DNA of 9,054 bases from Acidobacteriota bacterium (lineage in GTDB: Bacteria; Acidobacteriota; UBA4820; DSQY01): positions 1-9,054 of the forward strand of contig JAKAIJ010000098.1 of the NCBI GenBank assembly GCA_021814355.1. Direction: 5' to 3'. This document shows positions 1 to 6,140 of this stretch, piece after piece. The notes under the pieces were generated by a model, which was given only the letters and a program-made list of their open reading frames with translations, had not been told where the DNA came from and searched no databases. How positions within the stretch are numbered: the stretch's first letter is position 1; every line of letters starts with the position of its first letter. The translations under genes were made by a program, and so were the position numbers.

Positions 1-1
1 G

Positions 2-3000
2 GAGGGGTTCGCGCCGAACGCAAGCGATGATGTGACGGGCATGGACGCCGGTGCGTCGTATGTTCATTACTTCTTCGACGGCCTGGGGCGGCAGTGGAAG
101 ACGAAGACGCTGATGCCGGACGGGTCGTTCAGCGAGGCGGTGACGGCCTACGCCCCTGCGGGCGGGGCGGTGTTCGCGTCGCTGCCGTACACAACGGGTG
201 ACGCGGCGGTGTCGTTCGCGGCGGTGCCCCACCCGCTGCGCACGGACACGGCGGGGGACACGTACTCGCTCTACGTCCCGGCGAAGAACGGCTCGGCGTA
301 CGGGACGTGGACGAGCCTCTACGCGGAGGCCACGGCGGGGAATCCGCTGCCGTTGAACGGGACGGCGGAGCGGCTCTACCGGCCGCTGTGGAGCTTCCGG
401 CCGGACGGGACCAAGACGGGGACGAGCTACGCGGGCCTGGTGGACACGGTGACGGTGTACGGGATCCGGACGGGGCCGCTGGCAACGGACCAGAGCAACA
501 GCAGTACGGTCTACACGAAGGACATCCTGGGCCGCCTGCTGGTGGTTCAGCCTCCGGTAGGTGCGAGCGCGGTTCATACCTATGACGGCCTGGGGAACCT
601 GGCCCGGGTGGACCTCCTTACCCTCACGATGACGCCGCAGGAGGCGAGCGGGGCGGTTTTGGGGCCCAACGGGGGGACCCTGGCGCTGCTGGCGGGCCAG
701 GCGACCCAGCACCGCTCGTTCGTTTACGATGCCCTGGGAAGGCTACGCAGCGCGAGCAACCCGGAGAACGGGACGACGAGCTACCTCAAGTACGACTGCA
801 TCGGGAACCTCCTGGAGGCGCAGGACGCCAACGGCGCCGCGGCGGGCTACAAGCTTCTGAGCAGCTACGACGCCGTGGGAAGGCTCCTTGCAACGGTGAA
901 GGCCGATGCAGCCACGGGCGCAACGCTCGCTTCCCTGATTCAGAACACCTACGACTCTCTTCCCGGCTTCGATGCGGGGGCCTCGCGGGGCAAGCTGGTC
1001 CAGAGCGTGAGCCTCCAGCCGGACTTCCTCGTCCCCTCGCTCTCCCGCGCCGTCACGCTGACGATGGGCTACGGCGGGCTGAACGGGCGGATGGACTTCT
1101 CCGGCGCCGCCTCGGACGCCTCGGGGGCGCAGAAGGACTACGGCTCCCTTCTCACCTACGACGCCTACGGCCAGGTGGCGCAGCGGCTCCTGCCCGAGTC
1201 GGGCGCGACGGTCCTGGAGGGCTACCAGCACGGGCTCCCCGTGAGCCGGAACTTCACGGACGGCACGGCGCGGGTGGCGGGGCTGGGCGGGCTCCAGTAC
1301 ACGCCGTGGGGCGCCTTGCAGTCGTACCTCATCCGGGGCCGGTATGCCGCCAGCGCGGCCTTCGACGAGTTTGCCCGCCCGGCGGGGTTCAGCCTGGCGA
1401 GCGGGGGAACCACCCTTTGGGGCAACGGGTCCTACGCGGGGAGCGCTTACCAGTACGACGGAGCCGGGAACATCGCCTCCATCGGGGCGGCGCCGGGGAA
1501 GACGGACAGCTTCCAGTACGACCTGCTCTCGCGCCTGACGGCGGCCACCGTAAACGGCAGCGGCGTGGCGCACGGCTACGCCTACGTCTACGACGCCTTC
1601 GGGAACCTGACCTCGCGGACGGAGTCGGCGCAGGGCGCCGCGAGCGTCTTAGCGGCGCTATCGGACCCGGCCAAGTATGCGAACGCCGCCTCGGTGCCCG
1701 ATGCCGCAACGCTGGCTTCGTACGTCAAGAACGTGGCCTTCGAGGCGAGCCTCGCCACGGACTCGGCCACGGGCGTGACCAATAACCGCATCGCCTCCGC
1801 CGCCCGCGGCGGCGTGATTGGAGGCGTGAACACGGGCATCCCAGCGGTAAACGCGAGCTACGCCTACGACGCGAACGGGAACCTCTTGGACGACGGGCAG
1901 TTCGTCTACGCCTACGACGCCTTGAACCGCCAGGTGGCGGCGTGGAAGCGCGATCCCACCAAACCCCAGAACCGCGGCCTCCAGGCGGACGCTTCGGCCT
2001 ACGACGCTTCGGGCGAGCGCGTGGCGCGGCTGGCCTTCGATGCCGCCGGGGCGCCGAAGAGCTTCACGCAGTACCTGCGCGAGGGCGCGGCGGTGGTGTG
2101 GGAAGACACCTGGAACGCCTCCAACGCCGAGGCGCAGGGGCAGAAGAGCTACCTCTACGCGGCCGGACGGATGGCGCTGACGCGGGAGGCGTCGTCCGGA
2201 GCCTTCACGGGCGCGCTCTACGTGACGCAGCTCCAGGCGCAGGCGCCGCCCGGCACCGTCGTGAGCCCGCCCACCCTCGGCGCCCCGGCCTTCGCGTACG
2301 AGGACGGGGGCGAAGAGGCCGAAGTCACGTACAACGTCCAGAACCTCGGCGCCGACGTGGCGGCCTTCGAGGTGCGGCTGGTCCTCGCCGCGCTCCCGCC
2401 CGGCCATCACGAGGAGGGAGAAGACCACCACGACGGCGGCGAGAGCCACCACGGCGACGACGACAATATCCAAACCAAGCGGTTCGTGAGGCCCGCCGCG
2501 GGCTGGCCCACCGCGGTCCAGGTGAAGTTCGATGATCTCAAGCCCGGCGCGGCGTACGCGGTCTCGCTCACGGTCACGACGACCGTCGGCACGGTGCCCG
2601 TCCTCGGGCCAAGAACCCTCGAAATCGAGACCGCCACCTTCACGGTTCCCCCCGCGCCCGCGGCCCCCTGCGCCTGGGCGAGGCACCACTGGGAAGTTCA
2701 CCGCGGAGGCGCTGAGGACGCTGAGGAAAAGTTAACCGTCGGCTGGGAGAACGTGGAGAACGATCCCGCGGCGCGGTACAACGTCAGCATGAAAACGGGA
2801 ACGGGCGAAACGATCCTGACGCCGGGGCCGGTCACGGGAAGCCAAGTCACGCTCCCCGTCGCATCGCTTCCCCTTCCCGCCAACCCCGCCGCGGGCAACC
2901 TCATCGTGACGGCGCTTACGACGAGCGCCACCGCCCAGACCGCGCTGCCCGGCGGAATCATCATCACCCCGCCCCCCGGAATCGCCTGGAACTACACCTA

Positions 3001-4081
3001 CACCATCTACGCCACCGACCACCTCGGCACCGTCCGCTACGCAAGAAAAGAAGACGCAAACGGCGCCCTCCTCTCCGAAGCCCGCTTCTCCTACGAAGCC
3101 TTCGGCCTGGAACTGCCCTCAGGCGCAGCCAACACCTCTGGCAACACCCACAGGTTCACAGGACAAGAGAGGGACGCGGAAACCGGCAATGACAACTTCC
3201 ATTTCCGCATGTTCGCAAGCAGCATGGGAAGGTTCCAAAAGCCCGACAACCAGTTCGGCACCGCCTACAACCCCCAGAACTGGAACCTCTACAGCTACGT
3301 CAAGGGCAATCCTGTCACGTTCAGCGATCCAACAGGCCACGCGCCGGTGATCCTCACCTACAATCTGATCATGAGCTTCTTCAACAGCATTGTCTTCGGT
3401 GCGTCAGGGGACGACGGGGGAAACGAGGGGGGAACGGACGGTGGCAGCGGCTCGGGAGGCGGCGGTTCCGGCGGAGAGCAAACCGGATCACCTTCACCCG
3501 CACCACCCCCGCCCAAACCCACACCGCCGCCACCACCACCGCCCGATAAACCACCCGCCGATCCAAAACCAGCCCAGCCCGCAGCAACAGGCGATGCAAC
3601 GAATCCGCAAGCACAGCCAGCGCCACCTACCGGGGAAACAGTATCTGTCGCCCCTCCTGACACTCTTAAGCCTGGGGATCCGGTGCCGACCGAGGGCGCC
3701 ATGCAGGTTGGACGGATTGTGGAGAGTTTTGTGGATCTCCGCAAGGATCCACAGCACTCGGCCCAAGGCGAGGGCCAACAAGCCGTTGAGGCAACAAAGG
3801 CTGCGGGCAAATTGGCCCAGAACCTTCTTAAGGGTGGAGAGGCGGCCAAGTCTGTGGCAGAAACGGCTACAACGGGGGTGGGAAGCGGTGGGAATATCAA
3901 CATCACGAAAGCAGTCATTTTCACGGTTGAAACCAGCAAAGGCCGATTCTTTCTCGCGACGCCCGGGGACTCCATAAGTGCTCCCATCTATGTGGGGGAA
4001 TTTGTTAATAGTGTGAGAATATGGGAAAAACCGACCCAATTGCCAGCCGGGTTGAAGTACATTGGAGAACTAAAGCCCTAA
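2..4081 (+). CDS. RHS/YD-repeat polymorphic-toxin-like protein, 5' end missing
   Basis: This is the C-terminal 1,359 codons of a large RHS protein. The reading frame is open to the left edge (first complete codon at 2), so the GTG at 32 is not the true start. Residue numbers below count from that GTG. YD motifs include YDGLGNL (184), YDALGRL (232), YDCIGNL, YDAVGRL, YDAYGQV, YDGAGNI, YDAFGNL, YDANGNL and YDASGERV (657). A beta-rich segment resembling FN3 follows at about 745-985. The RHS-associated core starts at YATDHLGTVRY (993) and ends at NLYSYVKGNP...DPTGH (1099-1103). After it come a Gly-rich stretch (about 1126-1152), a Pro-rich stretch (about 1153-1210) and a unique tail ending ...YIGELKP. 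RHS shells are known to encapsulate a C-terminal toxin and release it by cleavage near the DPxG motif. They are delivered by T6SS or related routes. The toxin role here is inferred from architecture, and the tail is not recognised. A wall- or surface-associated non-toxic YD protein is the main alternative. Confidence 0.93.
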   Translation, partial: EGFAPNASDDVTGMDAGASYVHYFFDGLGRQWKTKTLMPDGSFSEAVTAYAPAGGAVFASLPYTTGDAAVSFAAVPHPLRTDTAGDTYSLYVPAKNGSAYGTWTSLYAEATAGNPLPLNGTAERLYRPLWSFRPDGTKTGTSYAGLVDTVTVYGIRTGPLATDQSNSSTVYTKDILGRLLVVQPPVGASAVHTYDGLGNLARVDLLTLTMTPQEASGAVLGPNGGTLALLAGQATQHRSFVYDALGRLRSASNPENGTTSYLKYDCIGNLLEAQDANGAAAGYKLLSSYDAVGRLLATVKADAATGATLASLIQNTYDSLPGFDAGASRGKLVQSVSLQPDFLVPSLSRAVTLTMGYGGLNGRMDFSGAASDASGAQKDYGSLLTYDAYGQVAQRLLPESGATVLEGYQHGLPVSRNFTDGTARVAGLGGLQYTPWGALQSYLIRGRYAASAAFDEFARPAGFSLASGGTTLWGNGSYAGSAYQYDGAGNIASIGAAPGKTDSFQYDLLSRLTAATVNGSGVAHGYAYVYDAFGNLTSRTESAQGAASVLAALSDPAKYANAASVPDAATLASYVKNVAFEASLATDSATGVTNNRIASAARGGVIGGVNTGIPAVNASYAYDANGNLLDDGQFVYAYDALNRQVAAWKRDPTKPQNRGLQADASAYDASGERVARLAFDAAGAPKSFTQYLREGAAVVWEDTWNASNAEAQGQKSYLYAAGRMALTREASSGAFTGALYVTQLQAQAPPGTVVSPPTLGAPAFAYEDGGEEAEVTYNVQNLGADVAAFEVRLVLAALPPGHHEEGEDHHDGGESHHGDDDNIQTKRFVRPAAGWPTAVQVKFDDLKPGAAYAVSLTVTTTVGTVPVLGPRTLEIETATFTVPPAPAAPCAWARHHWEVHRGGAEDAEEKLTVGWENVENDPAARYNVSMKTGTGETILTPGPVTGSQVTLPVASLPLPANPAAGNLIVTALTTSATAQTALPGGIIITPPPGIAWNYTYTIYATDHLGTVRYARKEDANGALLSEARFSYEAFGLELPSGAANTSGNTHRFTGQERDAETGNDNFHFRMFASSMGRFQKPDNQFGTAYNPQNWNLYSYVKGNPVTFSDPTGHAPVILTYNLIMSFFNSIVFGASGDDGGNEGGTDGGSGSGGGGSGGEQTGSPSPAPPPPKPTPPPPPPPDKPPADPKPAQPAATGDATNPQAQPAPPTGETVSVAPPDTLKPGDPVPTEGAMQVGRIVESFVDLRKDPQHSAQGEGQQAVEATKAAGKLAQNLLKGGEAAKSVAETATTGVGSGGNINITKAVIFTVETSKGRFFLATPGDSISAPIYVGEFVNSVRIWEKPTQLPAGLKYIGELKP
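2405..2467 (+). repeat. Three 21-nt units encoding a heptad-spaced His-pair loop
   Basis: Three consecutive 21-base units (2405, 2426 and 2447) each begin with two His codons (CATCAC or CACCAC) followed by five mostly Asp, Glu or Gly codons. They give His-His at residues 792-793, 799-800 and 806-807, exactly seven apart. The units are degenerate at the DNA level, so the pattern is either an old tandem duplication or convergent low-complexity growth. The loop lies in the first FN3-like unit and could bind divalent metal. That role is an inference. Confidence 0.65.
2694..2737 (+). repeat. Dispersed purine-rich 'CGCTGAGGA' repeat, translated in frame
   Basis: The nonamer CGCTGAGGA occurs twice back to back (2710-2718 and 2719-2727). 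It is preceded by the related CGCGGAGG (2702-2709) and flanked by AAGTTCAC and AAAAGTTAACC. This has the form of one arm of the dispersed repeats that, in many GC-rich environmental bacteria, read as HRG-GAEDAEE on one strand and FSSASSAPP on the other. Here it is read through in the RHS frame as HRGGAEDAEEKL and contributes a TTA leucine codon that is rare in this gene. Family membership is from recognition of the pattern and has not been checked by search. The second inverted arm is not visible nearby. Confidence 0.55.
3008..3340 (+). other. RHS repeat-associated core domain
   Basis: Residues 993-1103 of the RHS protein (counted from GTG 32) match the conserved core: YATDHLGTVRY, FSYEAFG, FTGQERDAETG, RMFASSMGRF, NLYSYVKGNPVTF and the terminal DPTGH. 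In characterised RHS and Tc proteins this region closes the shell and contains the aspartyl autoprotease that frees the C-terminal domain. The variable tail begins directly after DPTGH. The variant with SSMGRF and NPQNWNLYSYV resembles cores common in Acidobacteriota and related phyla. Confidence 0.9.
3341..4078 (+). other. Variable RHS tail: low-complexity linker plus unrecognised C-terminal domain
   Basis: After the core comes a short hydrophobic stretch (LTYNLIMSFFNSIVFG), a Gly/Ser/Asp-rich linker (about 3407-3487), a proline-dominated linker (about 3488-3660), and then about 130 residues of mixed composition (about 3690-4078). This last part contains an Ala/Lys-rich helical segment (QQAVEATKAAGKLAQ) and a beta-rich end (KAVIFTVETSKGRFFLATPGD...IYVGEFVNSVRIW). 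I do not recognise a nuclease, deaminase, peptidase or ADP-ribosyltransferase motif. Its position is where RHS toxins sit, and its base composition is lower in GC than the YD region. Both points fit a modular, exchanged tail. The activity is unknown. Confidence 0.6.
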
Positions 4082-4086
4082 CACCA

Positions 4087-4092
4087 GAGGAG
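4087..4092 (+). promoter_or_regulatory. Shine-Dalgarno GAGGAG for the ankyrin gene
   Basis: GAGGAG lies 7 bases before the ATG at 4100, inside the 18-base gap after the RHS stop codon. It selects ATG 4100 over the second in-frame ATG at 4106. It also supports co-translation with the RHS gene, because no promoter fits in the gap. Confidence 0.75.
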
Positions 4093-4099
4093 CGCAGCC

Positions 4100-5656
4100 A
4101 TGAGAATGGGCAATGGGGTTGCTGTCGCGGTGGCCGCAGTTGGCTTCTTGGCGGGAGTGATGTTCCCAATCCTTGCGCAGGAGCCGTGGAAAGAGGCGCG
4201 TCTCTTCGATGCGGTGGCTGCTGGTAGGAAGGACATCGTCGAGGCGGCGCTCGCCGCGGGGAAGAATCCCAACACGAGCAGGCCTGGGTATGGTTCGCTG
4301 TTGATGCACGCAGCGAATTATAAACAGCTGAAGATCATCAAACTGCTTTTGGCGCGTGGGGCGGATCCCAGAGCCAAGGGCAATGAAGGGCTGCTTTTGG
4401 GCCCCATTGGTGCCGGAAGAATGGATATTGTGAAATGCCTTGTCGAGGCCGGCGCATGGGTCACGAAGCCCAAGAATGCCTGTTACTCGGATGATGTTCT
4501 GGTGTCGGCGGCCCGCGAAGGCAAGGGGGAAATGGTGCGGTATCTCCTTCAACGCGGTGCAGATACAGAAGGGACGTCCCTTCTCTGCGATGAGACGGCA
4601 CTTCAGGCTGCGGCAATGAGGGGAGATGTGGATATCCTTGAAATGTTGGTAGCAGCGGGGGCGGACATCAACCACCGCGATTGCAACGGCCAAACGGCTC
4701 TAATGCACGCTTGCGAGAAAGGCGAACAAGCCGCGGTAGAATTTTTGCTTACCCGCGGAGCAGACCCCGCTTTCCAGGATGGGTATGGCCGCACCGCGGA
4801 AACGTTCGCGGCACAGTCTGAGAAAGAGGATGCCAGACGGCTCCATACCCTTTGCGCGGGCAAGGGGGGAGCCATGCCAGCAGCCCCCGGGCGCCCGTCG
4901 GTACCCCCCACCGCCGCGCAGGAGACGTGGAGAGAGGCGCGTTTTTTCGATGCGGTGGTCACTGGCAAGAAAGATACCGTCGAAGCGGCGCTCGCTGCTG
5001 GCAAAGACCCTAACATGAGAAGGCCGGCCTACGGCTCGTTGCTCAGGCATGCAGTGACGACCTTTGCAAACTACCCCTTCTCTGTTTCCGCGCAGACGAA
5101 ACTCAAACAAGTGGAGATCATCAAACTGCTTTTGGCACACGGTGCGAACCCGAAGGCGAAGGGCAACGAATCGCTCGTGGGCATCGCTGTCTGGGCCGAG
5201 AGGATGGACCTCGTTAAGTGCCTCGTGGAGAGCGGGGCATGGGTCACGGCGCCGAGGGATCCCTGCTCCCAGCCGGAGGACTCCCTGGTGCTCGCGACAC
5301 TTCGGGGCAATAGTGAGATGGTTAAGTACCTCCTGGAGCACGGCGCAGACCCGAACGCTCTGGGCCCGAGAGGCGAAATCGCGCTTCAGGAAGCTGCCCG
5401 CAAAGGCGATCTTGAGATCATGACGCTCTTGGTAGCAGCGGGGGCGGATATCAACCACCGCGACTACAGCGGCATGTCAGCGCTCATGTACGCGTGCAAG
5501 GAGGGCAAACAGGCGGCGGTGGAGTTCTTGCTTTCCCGCGGGGCGAACGTCAGTTTCCAGGACGGATATGACCGTACTGCGGAAATGTTTGCCACGCAAT
5601 CGAAAGGAGAGAATGTTGGACAGCTTCGCGTTCTTTGCGCAGGCAAGAAATTATAG
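4100..5656 (+). CDS. Exported ankyrin-repeat protein with internal duplication (candidate immunity protein)
   Basis: The 518-residue protein begins with a signal peptide: MRMGNG, a hydrophobic run (VAVAVAAVGFLAGVMFPILA), and likely cleavage near Ala26/Gln27 before EPWKEA. The mature part is all ankyrin-type repeats, for example DETALQAAAMRGDVDILEMLVAAGADI and the following unit with QTALMHACEKGEQAAVEFLL. It consists of two homologous halves (residues about 27-255 and 274-516), each running from AQE-W-EAR-FDAV to TLCAGK or VLCAGK, joined by a Pro-rich linker (about 256-273). Ankyrin proteins act as protein-binding scaffolds, and ankyrin families are known among immunity proteins of polymorphic toxin loci. 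Placement 18 bases after the variable RHS tail suggests that role. The signal peptide would put it in the periplasm, implying a toxin met outside the cytoplasm. It could instead be a general periplasmic ankyrin scaffold. The ankyrin fold is secure, and the immunity role is inferred. Confidence 0.93.
   Translation: MRMGNGVAVAVAAVGFLAGVMFPILAQEPWKEARLFDAVAAGRKDIVEAALAAGKNPNTSRPGYGSLLMHAANYKQLKIIKLLLARGADPRAKGNEGLLLGPIGAGRMDIVKCLVEAGAWVTKPKNACYSDDVLVSAAREGKGEMVRYLLQRGADTEGTSLLCDETALQAAAMRGDVDILEMLVAAGADINHRDCNGQTALMHACEKGEQAAVEFLLTRGADPAFQDGYGRTAETFAAQSEKEDARRLHTLCAGKGGAMPAAPGRPSVPPTAAQETWREARFFDAVVTGKKDTVEAALAAGKDPNMRRPAYGSLLRHAVTTFANYPFSVSAQTKLKQVEIIKLLLAHGANPKAKGNESLVGIAVWAERMDLVKCLVESGAWVTAPRDPCSQPEDSLVLATLRGNSEMVKYLLEHGADPNALGPRGEIALQEAARKGDLEIMTLLVAAGADINHRDYSGMSALMYACKEGKQAAVEFLLSRGANVSFQDGYDRTAEMFATQSKGENVGQLRVLCAGKKL
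4178..5647 (+). repeat. Tandem intragenic duplication of a ~240-codon ankyrin unit
   Basis: Copy A is about 4178-4864 and copy B about 4919-5647. The offset is 741 bases at the start (GAGGCGCG at 4193 and 4934). It is 783 bases further on: GATCATCAAACTGCTTTTGGC at 4333 and 5116 is identical over 21 bases, and 4646-4680 versus 5429-5463 match at 34 of 35 positions. The 42-base difference is an in-frame 14-codon insertion in copy B after GSLLRHA (around 5056-5100). The shared DNA stretches show duplication rather than independent ankyrin domains. Confidence 0.92.
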
Positions 5657-5720
5657 GCTAGTCCCTAAGGTACGCTCCCAACGCAAGGGACCTCGGGACC
5701 TGCGATGATACATCCCCCAC

Positions 5721-5746
5721 GCCGACATTATAGAAACGATGTCGGC
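5721..5746. terminator. Perfect 8-bp inverted repeat, possible end of the RHS/ankyrin transcript
   Basis: GCCGACAT (5721-5728) pairs perfectly with ATGTCGGC (5739-5746) around a 10-base loop, 64 bases after the ankyrin stop codon. No T-run follows, so it is not a classic intrinsic terminator. It could be a terminator of the T-poor type, an RNA-stabilising 3' hairpin or an operator. The pairing is seen and the function is guessed. Confidence 0.3.
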
Positions 5747-6061
5747 CAGGAAGAGATGCGATGAGATAGCGGGCCGGCGGTCAAGGTAAGGGGATCGGGG
5801 TTGCCCGGCCTCCCTTGCTTTGCCCGCAGGCGCCAATGCTCTTTGACAATTGGGCTTCAAGATTCATGCGGTAGATTCGGGCCGGGGTGTCCTTGTTATG
5901 CGCTGATCGGACCACTGAAAATGAGGGGTGGCGAAGCTACGGCGGATTCGGGAGGAAACAACCAGTGGGACCGCAGTTTGTTGTGCGGATTGTTGCCATT
6001 TCGCGCGTTCGCTGGTTGTGTCAAGGTCCTTGCGCACTCGTAACGCCTGATTCTCTTGTTC

Positions 6062-6090
6062 TTGACACGCCGCCGGGGTCTGGGTACTCT
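6062..6090 (+). promoter_or_regulatory. Sigma-70-type promoter for the small protein / CHAT unit
   Basis: A consensus -35 box TTGACA (6062-6067) is followed after exactly 17 bases by TACTCT (6085-6090), a weak -10 matching three of six consensus positions. It is the best placed promoter for the gene at 6141 and would leave an untranslated leader of about 40-45 bases ending in a strong Shine-Dalgarno. Confidence 0.5.
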
Positions 6091-6128
6091 TACGACGTTA
6101 TTCGAGCGGGTCCGACGCCAATTCCGAT

Positions 6129-6134
6129 GGAGGT
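6129..6134 (+). promoter_or_regulatory. Shine-Dalgarno GGAGGT for the 93-residue protein
   Basis: GGAGGT sits 6 bases before the ATG at 6141. It is a strong ribosome binding site. It identifies this short frame as a real gene and excludes the overlapping longer frames around it. Confidence 0.8.
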
Positions 6135-6140
6135 GGGGAG

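Larger units (their letters stand above)
2264..2990 (+). other. Beta-rich insert resembling FN3 between YD repeats and RHS core
   Basis: Residues about 745-985 of the RHS protein (counted from GTG 32) contain no YD motifs. They show patterns typical of fibronectin type III or other beta-sandwich modules: Pro-rich boundaries, AEVTYNVQNLG, a DLKPGAAYAVSLTVTT-like hairpin, then a second unit with KLTVGWENVENDPAARYNVSMKTG and a Pro-rich end (PPPGIAW) just before the core. The first unit carries a His/Asp-rich loop and the second contains the translated dispersed repeat. The FN3 assignment is by eye from strand periodicity and is tentative. Such modules normally mediate binding or act as spacers. 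Confidence 0.5.
5657..6140. other. Intergenic region without a supported gene
   Basis: Nothing in these 484 bases reads as a convincing protein on either strand. The open frames present are short, lack family-like composition and mostly lack a Shine-Dalgarno. I see no tRNA, CRISPR repeats or clear insertion-sequence ends. It contains a hairpin at 5721-5746, weaker inverted repeats (GTCCCT 5661-5666 with AGGGAC 5686-5691; GGCCGG 5772-5777 with CCGGCC 5805-5810), and a promoter near the right end. It separates the RHS/ankyrin unit from the CHAT unit. Confidence 0.6.

Noticed and set aside
32..34. GTG at 32 as the start of the RHS gene
   Set aside because: The frame is open upstream to base 2 with plausible sequence (EGFAPNASDD), and there is no N-terminal RHS region in the window, so the gene is cut by the window edge.
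743..1573. 276-codon open frame on the minus strand
   Set aside because: It is a shadow of the YD repeats with GC-driven composition. The plus strand has clear protein homology here.
1658..2701. 347-codon open frame on the minus strand
   Set aside because: It is antisense to the RHS YD and FN3-like region, rich in Arg, Gly and Val, and has no recognisable motif or ribosome binding site.
5843..5848. TTGACA as a second promoter -35 box
   Set aside because: No acceptable -10 hexamer is found 16-18 bases downstream (sequence ATGCGG at 17 bases), and the nearest gene start is about 300 bases away.
5880..5960. Possible remnant of an insertion-sequence end (GGACCACTGAAAA-like stretch)
   Set aside because: The resemblance is only impressionistic. 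No matching terminal inverted repeat, target duplication or transposase fragment is visible.
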